Below, piece after piece: positions 20,418-31,044 of a stretch of 64,000 bases of DNA. The DNA is from Ariolimax columbianus. Its lineage: Eukaryota > Mollusca > Gastropoda > Stylommatophora > Arionidae. The DNA lies in NCBI GenBank assembly GCA_036924085.1, contig JAVGWX010000005.1, forward strand, positions 80,178,047-80,242,046, read 5' to 3'. Position 1 is the stretch's first letter. Every line of letters begins with the position of its first letter. The position numbers and the translations under genes were made by a program. The notes beneath the pieces are model-generated. The model had not been told where the DNA came from. It made no database searches and worked only from the letters and a program-made list of their open reading frames with translations.

Positions 20418-22741
20418 ATCCCCATTACGAAACTACTATCAGTCCTGAACCAAAGCTGGAAAAGGGGTATTGTACCCCAGGCATGGAAAGATGCAATACT
20501 GGTACCAGTACCAAAAACAGGAAAGGATAAAACAGATCCAAATGGATACAGGCCCATCAGCCTACTGAGCTGTGTCGGCAAGCTGATGGAACGGATGATA
20601 AACACCAGACTGATATGGCATCTGGAAGAAAATGAAATACTAACTCCACAGCAAGCCGGCTTTAGACAGCACAGATCCACTGAGGACCAGGTCATCCTCA
20701 TAGCCCAGGAGATAGAAGATGCCTACCAGGTACAGAAACACACAGTAGCTGTTTGGGTGGATCTGGAAAAGGCATTTGACAAAGTCTGGAAGGACGGACT
20801 TAGAGTCAAGCTAAGAAGAAGTGATGTCTGTGGGAAGATGTACAAGTGGATCAACCACTACCTCAAACAAAGAACGGCCAGAGTCCAAGTACACGGGCAG
20901 ATGAGCAAAAAGGTGACACTCGAGCAGGGAGTACCCCAAGGGGGAGTATTGTCACCCACACTCTTCCTGGTATATATAAACGATATTACAGAGAATATAC
21001 CAAGAAGAGTCCATAGCTCAATGTTTGCAGACGATCTGGCTATGTGGACCTCTGAAAAGAATCTCACCATAGCAAGAAATCGGATGCAGACGGCCCTAAC
21101 ATCGCTGGAAGAATGGGCGACCTCATGGCTGGTCAAAATAAACGAGGAGAAAACCACGTGTACAATATTCTCGCTTTCATTAAAACCCCAAAGTACCAAA
21201 TTAAGCCTAAATGGCAAAATCCTGCAGCCAAACGACAACCCAACCTATCTGGGAGTCATATTTGATCGGCGCATGACATGGAAAAGTCAGATTGAGAGAA
21301 ACCGAATGAAAGCCAGAGAAAGAATGGCAATCATGAGGAAACTTGCTGGCACTAGCTGGGGAGCAGACGAAGGCATACTAAAGAAACTGTACACTGGAAA
21401 AGTGAGACCAGTTCTCGAGTATGGCATTGCGGCATGGACAACAGCAGCGAAGGCGAACTTCGATAAAGTTAACAAACTTCAAAACCAAGCCATCAGAATT
21501 ATAACAGGTGGCATGAAGTCAACGCCAATTGTAGAACTTGAAAAGATTACAAAACTGCAATCCATGACCGATAGAAGAGACTGCAGAGCCCAGCTGCAGT
21601 CAGAGAAACTCCGAAGACTGACGGACCATCCAATGTACCAGAGACTAAACAATTTGGGAAATGGGAAACTAAAGCGGAGAAACTTTGCAGAAATAGCCAA
21701 AGCAAAGATGCACGAAGATCCCACAAACGCACAAACAACACCAAAACCCATCACTACTGTACGAAAACCTACCTGGAGGCAGGATATATTTCCAGAAGTG
21801 GTAGAAAATATACCAGGTATTGCAAACAAAAACTGCCAGACTGAAAAAGAAAGGAGAGACACTACCCTAAGCTTCATAACGAAAAGCTACCCAAGCATGG
21901 ACTGGACCCATGCATACACCGACGGTTCTGTAACAAACACTACACAGAACGGAGGGGCAGGAGCATTCCTGAACCTACCAAATGGCAGACAAATAACACT
22001 GTCATTCGCTACTGGTAAGTACACAAGCAATTTCAGAGCGGAGGCAGAGGCACTGAGGGCGGCAGTGGAAGAAATGGTGACACATAGTGAAAATGAGAGC
22101 CATATAGTTCTGCTGACAGATGCTCTCGAAGTAGTCACAGCGCTAAAAAGCCAGAAAAACACTGAGCTTAATGACCTAAGAGCAGCACTCTGCAAACTGT
22201 GCCAGCAGTCCGCACCAAAAAGGGTAGTGGTACAGTGGGTCCCGTCACACTGCAACATCCAAGGCAACGAGGAGGCAGACAGACTGGCAAAAGAAGGTGC
22301 AAGACTACCACAAACAGATACCAGTATGACGTACGAAGAGTCAAAACGGCTTATCAAAGCCAGATACATGACCAAATGGGAAACCGAACATACTGGTTAC
22401 ACCAAAAACGATGCCTATTACCAGTTGAACCGAAGCGAGCAGGTCGTTGTCTTCAGACTTCGCACTGGCCACAACAGACTGAGGTACCACCTATTCAACA
22501 AATTGAAGATAGGGTGTACCGACGAATGCCCGTGCGGTACTGGTAAAATAACCACTGAACATCTGCTGCAGAACTGCCCGACATACGAGGATCAGAGAGA
22601 GCAGATGTGGCCATTACCAGTGGAACTGCAAGACAAGCTCTATGGCAGTGGCGAGAGCCTCAGGATGACCGCCGCTTTTCTCGAAAAAATAATGGTTACT
22701 GTCTGACTGTGTACGCAGAAGAAGAAGAAGATCCCCATTAC
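20418..22741 (+). mobile_element. RNase H LINE (I-group-like) inserted in the SINE; 11-bp TSD
   Basis: atccccattac at 20418-20428 and 22731-22741 flanks the insert. The element (20429-22730) is 5'-truncated at the start of RT and ends gtctgactgtgtac followed by a short GAA repeat. It is the longest copy of the family here. Confidence 0.95.
20430..22706 (+). CDS. LINE ORF2 fragment: reverse transcriptase, RNase H, CCHC end
   Basis: One uninterrupted frame of ~758 codons from the insertion point to TGA; the first ATG is 20586 (706 codons). Codons upstream of that ATG still encode RT (SWKRGIVPQAWKDAI, GYRPISLLSC), so the true start is lost by 5' truncation. Numbering from the ATG: VDLEKAF at 58-64, GVPQGGVLSP at 115-124, the catalytic FADD at 147-150, then thumb. 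RNase H follows with D446 (TDGS), E486 (RAEAEAL), D512 (LTDA) and D565 (GNEEAD), then a C-x-C-x8-H-x4-C knuckle near the end. RT plus RNase H copy LINE RNA into DNA at a nicked target. RNase H C-terminal to RT and a short tandem 3' tail suggest the I superfamily. No stop or frameshift was found, so the insertion looks recent, but it lacks the endonuclease and any ORF1. Confidence 0.92.
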   Translation, partial: KLLSVLNQSWKRGIVPQAWKDAILVPVPKTGKDKTDPNGYRPISLLSCVGKLMERMINTRLIWHLEENEILTPQQAGFRQHRSTEDQVILIAQEIEDAYQVQKHTVAVWVDLEKAFDKVWKDGLRVKLRRSDVCGKMYKWINHYLKQRTARVQVHGQMSKKVTLEQGVPQGGVLSPTLFLVYINDITENIPRRVHSSMFADDLAMWTSEKNLTIARNRMQTALTSLEEWATSWLVKINEEKTTCTIFSLSLKPQSTKLSLNGKILQPNDNPTYLGVIFDRRMTWKSQIERNRMKARERMAIMRKLAGTSWGADEGILKKLYTGKVRPVLEYGIAAWTTAAKANFDKVNKLQNQAIRIITGGMKSTPIVELEKITKLQSMTDRRDCRAQLQSEKLRRLTDHPMYQRLNNLGNGKLKRRNFAEIAKAKMHEDPTNAQTTPKPITTVRKPTWRQDIFPEVVENIPGIANKNCQTEKERRDTTLSFITKSYPSMDWTHAYTDGSVTNTTQNGGAGAFLNLPNGRQITLSFATGKYTSNFRAEAEALRAAVEEMVTHSENESHIVLLTDALEVVTALKSQKNTELNDLRAALCKLCQQSAPKRVVVQWVPSHCNIQGNEEADRLAKEGARLPQTDTSMTYEESKRLIKARYMTKWETEHTGYTKNDAYYQLNRSEQVVVFRLRTGHNRLRYHLFNKLKIGCTDECPCGTGKITTEHLLQNCPTYEDQREQMWPLPVELQDKLYGSGESLRMTAAFLEKIMVTV

Positions 22742-22908
22742 AGCACTGGTCGTTACCCCGGGGAAGCAACCCTTTCAAAAAATGCATGCTGGAGTTGTAT
22801 GCACTGGGCCGACAAACGCAAACATAAAAACCACGGTGCAACGCATACCGCCTTGGGGAATTGATGAATAAGGCGAACGAGAAAAAAACAAAACAAATTC
22901 TATCGTTC

Positions 22909-23084
22909 TGATCATGCTGTCGTTCGTGCACAGGAAAAAAGAAATATGTTCTTCACTTTCGTTAGTCGCTCAATATCATATTATGCCCACTTGTACAGAA
23001 GTCCATCCATGTTCTTGGAATAGGCAGTCGCACGCACAACCATCTTTGGACATGCCTAGGGGCAGGTAAGACACGGAACAATGT
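22909..23084. other. Nothing recognised
   Basis: Short unassigned stretch. Confidence 0.5.
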
Positions 23085-23204
23085 TGCTTATCAACCATCA
23101 ATATTCAGGACATTAGATAAACCATCAATATTCGGGACATTAGATAAACCATTAATATTCGGGACATTAGATAAACCATCAATATTGGGGACATTAGATA
23201 AGAA
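23085..23204 (+). repeat. 27-bp minisatellite, 4 copies
   Basis: Unit ataaaccatcaatattcggg plus acattag, repeated with single-base changes. Confidence 0.9.
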
Positions 23205-23409
23205 CGATGGAGAACAGTGCTGAAATCAATGAAAAAGTAATTCGAATATTGTAGGAGGTTGATAACAAATTGGGGTCAGCAGGAACGCTACCTGGCAGAA
23301 TTGATCAGGGGTATGTCCCTCAGCCATAACAATTAACAGTCTTTTCGACATGAATCAGAGGTGCTCACAGAGAATAATATAAATAACACACTTCTATTTT
23401 GATCGCACG

Positions 23410-23693
23410 TATGCACAGTAAAGTAAAGTAACCCATATCATTACTGCTGTAGGGGTCTGAGATGTTAGCGGTCTCACATTTCAAAGGATCGGCTATATGA
23501 GGGTGGTAGCCATCTCCTATCCCTCACCGCTTTTACTTCCCGGACTGAATCGGTACCCATTTAAGACTGGGTCGATCCGGGAGTCTTTGCGGTCTGAAAA
23601 AGCATTTCCGCCTCAACTGGGGAATGAACCCAGGACCACTCAGATGCGAAGCCAGCACGCTAACCACAGCTCTAGGCGGCTCCCTATGCACAG
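23410..23693 (-). mobile_element. tRNA-derived SINE, family 4, with 9-bp TSD
   Basis: Read on the minus strand it starts ggagccgcctagagctgtgg, with an A-box-like ctgtggttagcg and a B-box-like gggttcattcccc, followed by a body including atgggtacc and gtaaaagcggtgaggg. tatgcacag at 23410-23418 and 23685-23693 is a perfect 9-bp TSD. Only one copy is in the window. Confidence 0.8.
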
Positions 23694-24125
23694 AGATCAA
23701 CATAATTAACACCCTTCGATAATGATCCCATGTATTAACAGAGATCATCATAATTGACGGGGGCGGCGTGGGCTAGTGGTTATGTAACACGGCTCATAAC
23801 CGGAAAGTGCTGGATTCGATACCCATCATAATAGGCGCAAAATAAAAACGGCAGTGCAACGCATACAGCCTTGGGGGAATATGGAAATAAAGCGAACGCA
23901 AAAAAGAAAAAAAAGTCATAACACTTGTTCATCGATATTGTTCAGAGGTGTGCCCAGAAGTCTGTATAGGAGCAAATCGTGTTGACACCATTCCATAATG
24001 ATCAGAGGTGTGCACAGAAACCATCATAATTAACACATTAGTACATTGATCAGAAGTCTGTATAGAAGCAAATCGTGTTGACACCATTCCATTATGATCA
24101 GAGGTGTAATTAACACCCTTCGACA
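23694..24125 (+). repeat. Degenerate local repeat with an inserted SINE
   Basis: Phrases such as cataattaacacccttcga, gatcagaggtgt and gcaaatcgtgttgacaccat recur on both sides of the SINE at 23759, giving irregular units of roughly 60-100 bases. Confidence 0.65.
23759..23915 (+). mobile_element. SINE family 1, internally deleted copy
   Basis: Has the head (gggggcggcgtgggctagtg, B-box-like gattcgatacc) joined directly to the tail (aggcgcaaaataaaaacgg ... aaataaagcgaacg), so ~85 internal bases are missing. No clear TSD. Confidence 0.85.
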
Positions 24126-24689
24126 TTTGCTAAGAAAGACTAATCAAACAAGGCGAATGACAGAAAAGAACATTGAACATTGCTACGGTCCACATGAGAG
24201 GGTTGGGGAACGATTTGCAGAGCTAAGGAGTAAAGATTGCTTGCATCTATAGTATTTACATAGAGTGCAGACAAAGTTTTCATTTCATTATCGATAGACA
24301 AAAATAGGGTTTGAATCAGCATTCTCCAATAAGAAAAAACCAGTATAGAAAACTCGCCCTAAAACAATGGCGTTTATGCTCATTGCTGAGATCAGCCGCC
24401 TATCACGTCGTTCATGATTACAATAATCTAACATAACAAAAATATTGGCGTAACACAAAAGGACGAGGGGGAATCCTAACTATATTAGTAACTATATTAC
24501 GAAATGAAAACGTACAAAGGTTGTTTTATCATTGATTACAGTGTGCATGATAGCTGATGAAAACATCGCGTTTCGCATGCGCAGTAGGATATCACAAAAC
24601 TACGGTGACCCATTTACACATCTCAAAGTTTGCTAATCACCAGATCAAACAAGGTAGGGACAACAATGACAGAAACAGAGATATCCACT
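24126..24689. other. Nothing recognised
   Basis: No gene or repeat assigned. Confidence 0.5.
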
Positions 24690-24842
24690 TATGTTTCTTC
24701 TTCTTCTTCTTCTACTACTTCTTCTTCTTCTTTTTCTTCTACTTCTTCCTCTTCCTCTTCTTCATCTTCTTCTTATTATTATTATTATTCTTCCTCCTCC
24801 TCTTCTTCTTCTATTTCTTCTTCTTCTTTTTCTTCGTCCTCT
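24690..24842 (+). repeat. (TTC)-rich polypyrimidine tract
   Basis: TTC/TCC/TTA units over ~150 bases, one strand almost all pyrimidine; the Ser- and Phe-rich ORFs are artefacts. Confidence 0.95.
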
Positions 24843-25009
24843 AAATTGATGTCTTGTTACGCTGTGTAGTAGTTTACAGTAGTTTGCATCCGATATCTAA
24901 GCCTTTCAGCCTCACACATTCGGTTTTCGCACGCCATTTTGAGAAACCAAATTTGCCTTTCCTCTTCAACCCCTATTGTCTTAGCCAGGCTGCATGAATG
25001 CAGTCTGTT
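24843..25009. other. Nothing recognised
   Basis: Short unassigned stretch. Confidence 0.5.
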
Positions 25010-25303
25010 TCCTTAGTAGTCATCAATTAGTAAACACCCATTAGTAACCACCCCCTTTTTAACCATCCCCTTAGTAACTATTCTTTTAGTAACCATCCTC
25101 TTAGTAACCACCTATTAGTAGTTGTTCCTTAGTACCAAACCGCATAATAACCGTACCTTAGTAGTCATCTCTTTGTAACCATTCCCTTAGTAACAAACAC
25201 TTTAGTAACCATCCGCTTTGTAACCATCCCCTTAGTAATCCCTTTGTAACCATCCCCTTATTAACCGCCCCTTAGTAGTCATTCCTTAGCAGCCCTCCAT
25301 TAG
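25010..25303 (+). repeat. Degenerate ~14-bp minisatellite
   Basis: Repeated ccttagtaaccat with variable spacing and single-base changes, about 20 copies. Confidence 0.85.
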
Positions 25304-26240
25304 TTGCTAAGAAGATATCAGAATAACTCAAAACAGACCTTGAATGATTCACTCAAAATTTTGAATTTTATTTATCTAAAATCACTTAATTCAAGACTTT
25401 TTGTTATCAGCTGTGTAATATATGGACAGTTGCTCTCATGGGAGAACGTTTTGTCTCTTTTGGGGAATTTGAGAGACAACATTCGTCATAGAGCAGCAAT
25501 TTCACATCAACGAACATTGACAGATTATCCCGGTTAGTAAAATTTGCATATTTGTCAGATATCTTTACTCATTTAAATATGCTCAACTGAAATCCTCACC
25601 GAGAAGAAGTTACAGTTTTTCAAGTTGAATCCAAGATCGAAGCAATGATTAAAAAGTTGGAATTGTGACATCATAGTCTATTGAATCTTAAATTTAAAAC
25701 ATTTTCAAACCTCCCAAATATTCGAAGTTCCACCAAAGGATGAGTTGTCTGAGGTAGACATCATTTATTGCACGACATTTCAAGGAACTGTAAGATAGTT
25801 TCCGAGAACATTGCCCTGTTCATGATGCAAACAAAAAGTGGAATTTATAAACCATTTTAATGTAATTTGTATGAAGTAGAAGATAGGCTTACAGCAGCAG
25901 AGAAAGACAAACTAATAGAATTATTCACGGTCAGAGCTCTGAAATTTAAGTTCAAGAGACAGTCCCTTGCAAATTTCTGCGCTCACTTGCAAACAGATTT
26001 TCCCGAACTGACAAAAAGAGATTTGAAAGTACTAATGCCTTTCGTAACGACAAACCTGTGTGAAAAATCTTCCTCTGCTCTCGTTTATCTAAAAAAAATA
26101 TATCAATTTAAATGTAGATCTTAGAATTCAGAATACAATATTCAGCTTTTAACCCCAATATAACAAGGCTTGTAAGTGAAATGTAGTGTCAGCATTCTCA
26201 TCAAAGAAATTCAACAGTTCAATTGAATTTACAAACAACT
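25304..26240 (+). pseudogene. hAT transposase remnant (ZBED5/FAM200-type)
   Basis: Conceptual translation across several + frames follows the C-terminal half of hAT transposases of the ZBED5/FAM200 group. The order seen is SLNSRLFVISC (near 25390), SWENVLSLLGNLRDNI, then LAYLSDIFTHLNMLN (near 25550), KIEAMIKKLELW, and a longer frame from 25867. That frame begins YEVEDRLTAAEKDKLIELF and continues ALKFKFKRQSLANF, then TDFPELTKRDLKVLMPF and TTNLCEKSSSALV; this is the hATC dimerisation region. A shifted frame then gives NITRLVSEMQCQHSHQ. hAT transposases cut and paste DNA with 8-bp target duplications. Several stops and frameshifts (for example around 25575, 25735 and after 26100) make it non-functional. 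The N-terminal BED finger and the first catalytic region were not found, and no terminal inverted repeats were identified. Confidence 0.8.
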
Positions 26241-27154
26241 TTGACACTCAATGGGACCGTCATATAAGCCTCGTGAGGTTTAAATAAACATGACAGAGGA
26301 TGAATTGTTGAGTACCAACAAAACTGATTAAAATTATATATATTCGATAAATATAATTTAATTAAATGTGAACATTAATAGGCATCGCCTCGCCCTCACA
26401 CTGTGAACATTATAACCTGTTATTAAAATGTTATTTGTGCATAATGACTGATGAAACTTTCTTAGTTTGTATAAATATGGCTATATAATGAAAATAAATT
26501 AATAGCGTGAGTTGCAGATGTGGAGGATTCATTAAAGTTGGACGATAAGATAACATTTTATTTTCCTTTGATTATGTTCTCTTGTTTACTAACAACTCAT
26601 GTTCATTAACATTTTCAATTGCAGACATTGTTTACTATTGTAGACACACAGATAATTAATTCCTGAACATTTTCATATATGGAGTAATTTGGGGGTCCCG
26701 GCAGCAAAAGATATTTTAAGGAGGCCTTCGTAAACAAGAATGTTACAACCCGATGATTTAGACTAAAGTAACGGTAATAAGTAACGGCCGAACTAGTACA
26801 ACGTAAATGTCCGGAGTAGTTGTAATTTATTCACTTTAATGTACAAAGTGAAGCAACGATTACCACTATAGCTTGGCACTATAGGAGTTGACACCTTTCG
26901 CTCCATCGGGACTCGGTTAAAGTGACGCACAATTTAGAAGATCATGTACGGTGGAGATGTGATGGATATCAATGCGAGGTCGTGGTTGCTAAATATGTAA
27001 TACTTGCTTAATTGTCTTCGCAACGCAGCATGGTATTCCAGCTAGTTTCCTGAATATTTAGATGAACCTGTAGCAAGCTAGACCTGGATGATATAACGAG
27101 AATCAGAAAACAACATGTTGATGACTGCTGCCTTTACTTGAAGGTTTTATTCTA
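26241..27154. other. AT-rich, nothing recognised
   Basis: No coding signal; may include the 3' end of the hAT remnant. Confidence 0.5.
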
Positions 27155-27442
27155 TTCTGTTAAGATTTTTTTGTTGTTGTTGTTTGTTTTGAGTTCACCT
27201 TATTTATCTGTTCCCCAAGGCGTGTGTGCGTTACACTGTGGTTTTTATTTTGCGCCTGTCGGCCCAGTGCATCCGACTTCAGCATGTATTTTATGTAAGG
27301 GTCTGCTTCCTCCTGCATTTTCTAAGGGTTTGCTTCCCCGGGGTAACGGCCGGTGCTGTGATGGGGATCGAATCCAGCACCTTCTGGTTGTGAGCCGTGC
27401 CACTTAACCACTAGGCCACGCCGTCCCCTTCTGTTAAGATTT
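27155..27442 (-). mobile_element. SINE family 1 with perfect 14-bp TSD
   Basis: ttctgttaagattt at 27155-27168 and 27429-27442 flanks the copy. On the minus strand it starts ggggacggcgtggcctagtg, with tagtggttaag and ggattcgatcccc boxes, the body, and a tail ending in an A/CAA-rich run (T/TTG-rich at 27166-27190 on +). Confidence 0.95.
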
Positions 27443-28189
27443 GATTTTCAAGTATTCCAGACAGCCTAATATATTTTCAGTCTCGTGATACAAAAGACTA
27501 AGAATAGAAACAATGATGGTTCTAATAGTAGGCTGTATGTACACACTCCTATTCTACTCTGTCGTGCGTTTCATCCTGCTACAGACACTATTGTTTTCAA
27601 ACTCTGCAGTTTATTGATTGCCAGCTAATCGATTGCAGTGTTAACATCCAAGAGGCGGTTCTTGATCGATCCAAGAATACCTCTCTTATCCACTTCCAAA
27701 GTCCGCACAATTGTTGCCTTCAATGCAAGGTCATCAGCTCATTACTTTCCATAACTCCCGTCACGACCAGGTACAAGATTCGAAGACTTCACACGTAGCA
27801 AAATGTATGGTGAAGGTGTTAGTGGGTCTTCAGCGCGTACCTAGATCTGTAGTCGTTTGTGCAGGATAGGAGAGTCACGATGATTTGTTGTGGATCTGTT
27901 GGAGAGAACTCAGCAGATAATAAAAGCATGGTATATTATGGGAGAACACTGGTGTTTGAAAGACACCAACTGAAAACTTTACAATGCAGTCGCTGTTCTG
28001 GATAAGAGAAGCGATGAAAGACTTAAGCACATGGCGAATAGAGTTGGAGATATACAACGTAGGAAGACGCGAAGGAAGCTGAGACAGTTGGTTCACGACA
28101 ATGGGGTTTGGCATTCATGGGCTGACGGCCGAGTTCTTCCCTTAGAGTTTATATTGACTGAAATCTGGGACTGTTTGTCTGTGTATGTG
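27443..28189. other. Nothing recognised
   Basis: No gene or repeat assigned. Confidence 0.5.
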
Positions 28190-28690
28190 TGTGTGAGACG
28201 TGTAATGTGAAGGGAGGAGGGGGCATGTGTGGAGCGTGTGTGTGAGAGGAGGGAGCGTGTGTGGGGCATTTGAGGGTCATGTGTGGGGCGAATGTGGAAC
28301 ACGTAGGAAGCGTGTGTGTGGGCGTGAATTGGCAGTATGTCTGTGTGGGAGGGGTGTGTGTAAATGAGAACGTGAGTGGGGCCTGTGTGGGATCGAGGGA
28401 GAGGAGCTTATGTGGGCCGTGTGGGACAAGTAAGGGGAGTATGTGTACAAGAGGGGACGTCTGTGGGGCATGTGTAGGTTCGAGGGAGAGGAGCTTATAT
28501 GGGCGGTGTGTGGGACAAGTAGGGGGAGTATGTGTACAAGAGGGGGCGTGTGTGGGCGGGGTGTATATGTGTAGGACGTGTGTCTGTGTGAGACGTGTAT
28601 GTAGGGCGTGTGTATGGGTGGCGTACCTGGGGGTTTCTGTGTGCGGTGTCTGGCGTGCGGACGTTCGTGTGTGTGCGTACGCATGTGATT
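28190..28690 (+). repeat. GT-rich low-complexity minisatellite
   Basis: Irregular gtgtgtggggcgtg units. A ~110-base segment is duplicated: it includes gatcgagggagaggagctta at 28391 and ttcgagggagaggagcttat near 28478, each followed by gggacaagta and gtatgtgtacaagagggg. ORFs on both strands (up to 158 codons) follow from this composition. Confidence 0.85.
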
Positions 28691-28906
28691 ATTTTTGTAT
28701 GAAATACCATGTTAACGTTTTTTTAAAATTTCTTTAAGGAGAGGGGAATAAGGATATCTTTTGAAATGTACAGAACTTTGTGGATGGTATTCATTGTTTG
28801 TGAGGGTTCTATCGTGCGGTCTTTACTTGATCACTAATATTAGGTTCGGCTGCGGAGATACTGACATCAAAATAAATGCTATATTAACATGGTCATCTAT
28901 GATTAA

Positions 28907-29560
28907 GTTGGGATGTTCTGGTCTCACATTTACACACAGAACGCATGTCCCATGGCCGCTAGGTTTTGGAATTGTCAATGTAAACATAACCCGGCGCCAT
29001 CTTTGTGACGTGGTTGGTCATCCCCGTACGAAAGTTCACAGTGACCGAAACTCAGCAAAAACAGTAACGCTAGACTACGAAGGTATCGTGTACCGTAAGG
29101 GTGGAGAAACTGTCTAAACAAGAGAAATAATCCCGTCTGAAAGCACACGGAGCGTGAATGCGTTTCAACTGGCCATCGCTCTGTACGCTTGAGCACACCG
29201 GTGATGACCAAGCACTGTTAGATTCATGACCTAGTTTCCCTCAAGCGGTTAGCGACGTTTAATGGACACCATAGAGTCAAAACTTGTCCATGCACATTTT
29301 CCATTTAAACACAAACATATGGCCTAAGCCACAGGTGTCAGTTTGATTTTCACACATATTTCACAAGTCTGATCGGTTTATCCATGTAGTATCCATATTT
29401 ATCCATGTAGTATCGTTAAAATCCGTGAAATACTCTAAAAAAACACATAAGAAAAACACTGACATCGGAAGCGAGAAAAACACAAGTACTGTTCAGTCGC
29501 CATCTTTAAACATTCTGAGAATCCCTTCGGTGTGTAAATGTGAGACCAGAACATCCCAAC
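28907..29560. other. Region bounded by a perfect 31-bp inverted repeat
   Basis: 28907-28937 (gttgggatgttctggtctca + 11 more) is the exact reverse complement of 29530-29560. The inner 592 bases show no recognised gene, the arms do not extend, and no TSD is obvious. Confidence 0.75.
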
Positions 29561-29639
29561 CAGGGGTAAATGATCCCAAGGAGTCACAGCCACGTGCAGG
29601 GAAGTTGGAGGGAAGGGAAAATCCCCTAAGATATGCGGG

Positions 29640-30955
29640 ATACAAAGATAGTGTCGTTATACAAGAATAAAGGTGACAAGGGGGACTGCAATAACTTCAG
29701 AGACATCTCACTCCTGAATACCGCAGGTCAAGCTTTTGCACGTGTAATCCTAAAGAGGTTGCAGAGACTCGCAGAACGTGTACTACCTTAGTCGCAATGC
29801 GGTTTCAGAGCCGGACGTTTTACAACCGACATGATCTTCACACTTCGACAGCTCCAGGAAAAATGCAGAGAGTAGAGGAGGCCTCTCTGCATTGCGTTTG
29901 TAGATCTCACAAAGGCATTTGACTCAGTAAGCAGACCAGGACTCTACCAAATTTTGGAGCGGATAGACTGCCCTCTAAAGTTACTCTGTCTTATCATCTC
30001 CTTCCATGAGGACATGAAGGCGAGCGTGCAGGTGGATGGCGTAACAACTGCCAGTTTTGACGTCAAAACTGGAGTCAAACAGGGTTGTGTCCTTGCCCCA
30101 ACACTATTTGGTATTTTATTTGCCGTCCTTCTGGAAAAAACTTTCGAAAATGCTCAAGGGGACGTCTACATTCGCACCAGATCTGATGGTTCACTCTACA
30201 ACCTAGCCTGACTAAGAGCAAAGACAAAAACCAGGGAAGACCTACTCAGAGACCTTCTTTTCGCAGACGATGCTGTCCTTGTAGCTCACGATGAGGCCAC
30301 CTGTGAATCTTTAATTGACAGTTTAGCCGGGGCATGCGATTTGTTCTCGCTGTCAATAAACGTCTCAAAGACGGTGGTCCTGGGGCCAGGTACCGTCAAT
30401 CCCGCAAACATCCCCCTCAATGGCAATCTGCTAGCACCAACCAAAAATGTCAGCTACCTCGGGTCAACAATTACAGCTACCTCGGGTCAACAATTACAAG
30501 CGACCTCTCTCTAGACGAGGAAATAAATATCAGAATTGGAAGACTACTTTTGGCGGCCTTTTCAAGAGGAAATGGAGAAATATTAAACTGATTTTATAGA
30601 CAAAAATGCAGATATATCGGGCATGTATTCTCAGGCCCCTGCTGTATGCATCAGAGACACGGACAACATACTCTAGGCACGATAGACGCCTAAACACTTT
30701 TCCCCTCCGCTGCCTGTGGAAAATTATGAACATGAGGTGGCAGGACAAGAAAACAAACACAGAAGTACTGCAACGCGCAAATCTCCCTTCTGCTATAGGA
30801 CTGTTACGTGCTACAAGACTGGCCTGGCTGGGTCACGTGAGTGGAATGGATAATAGGCGCATTCCAAAACAGGTTTTGTATGGTAGAGCTGCTAGAGGGG
30901 AGGAGACTCTCAGGCAGACCCCTGCTCAGGTATGAAGATGTTTGCAAGGTATCAA
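29640..30955 (+). pseudogene. Decayed LINE ORF2: reverse transcriptase of the C2H2-finger group
   Basis: One frame with stops gives SLYKNKGDKGDCNNFRDISL, then FVDLTKAFDSVSRPGLYQIL (RT palm), FDVKTGVKQGCVLAPTLFG and LLFADDAVLVAHDEA with the catalytic FADD near 30260. Stops interrupt the frame at 29789 (TAG), 29873 (TAG) and 30209 (TGA). A 23-bp tandem duplication (30452-30474 repeated at 30475-30497) then shifts the frame. Later frames give LGSTITSDLSLDEEINIRIG and, from 30606, a thumb/C-terminal region with WQDKKTNTEVLQRANLP and LAWLGHVSGMDNRRIPKQV. No RNase H follows, separating it from the GAA-tailed LINE. The C-terminal finger seen at 19631 and 33355 is replaced here by a tandem array beginning near 31045. 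Lineage (CR1-like or related) is uncertain. Confidence 0.85.
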
Positions 30956-31044
30956 TGACAGACTTGTCCCCGACCACAGTGCTTGGGGAAACTCAGCCGT
31001 AGTGCCAACCACATGGAAGACATCACTCCGAAATGGCCTAACGA

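Larger units (their letters stand above)
20348..22908 (+). mobile_element. SINE family 1 copy split by a LINE; 12-bp TSD
   Basis: The SINE 5' part is 20360-20428 (A box tagtggttaag, B box ggttcgatccc) and its 3' part resumes at 22731 with atccccattacagcac and ends in an A-rich tail at 22896. attctatcgttc at 20348-20359 and 22897-22908 is a perfect 12-bp TSD around the whole composite. The SINE therefore inserted first. Confidence 0.95.

Noticed and set aside
20360..20428. Functional tRNA gene
   Set aside because: A and B boxes are present but the sequence continues into a SINE body and A-rich tail, is multi-copy, and does not fold into a convincing cloverleaf.
24557..24869. ORFs of Phe- or Ser-rich protein
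   Set aside because: They are translations of a TTC-rich polypyrimidine microsatellite.
28261..28737. 158-codon Cys/Val/Gly-rich ORF on + and the 135-codon His/Pro-rich ORF on -
   Set aside because: Both derive from the same GT-rich low-complexity tract, with open frames on both strands.
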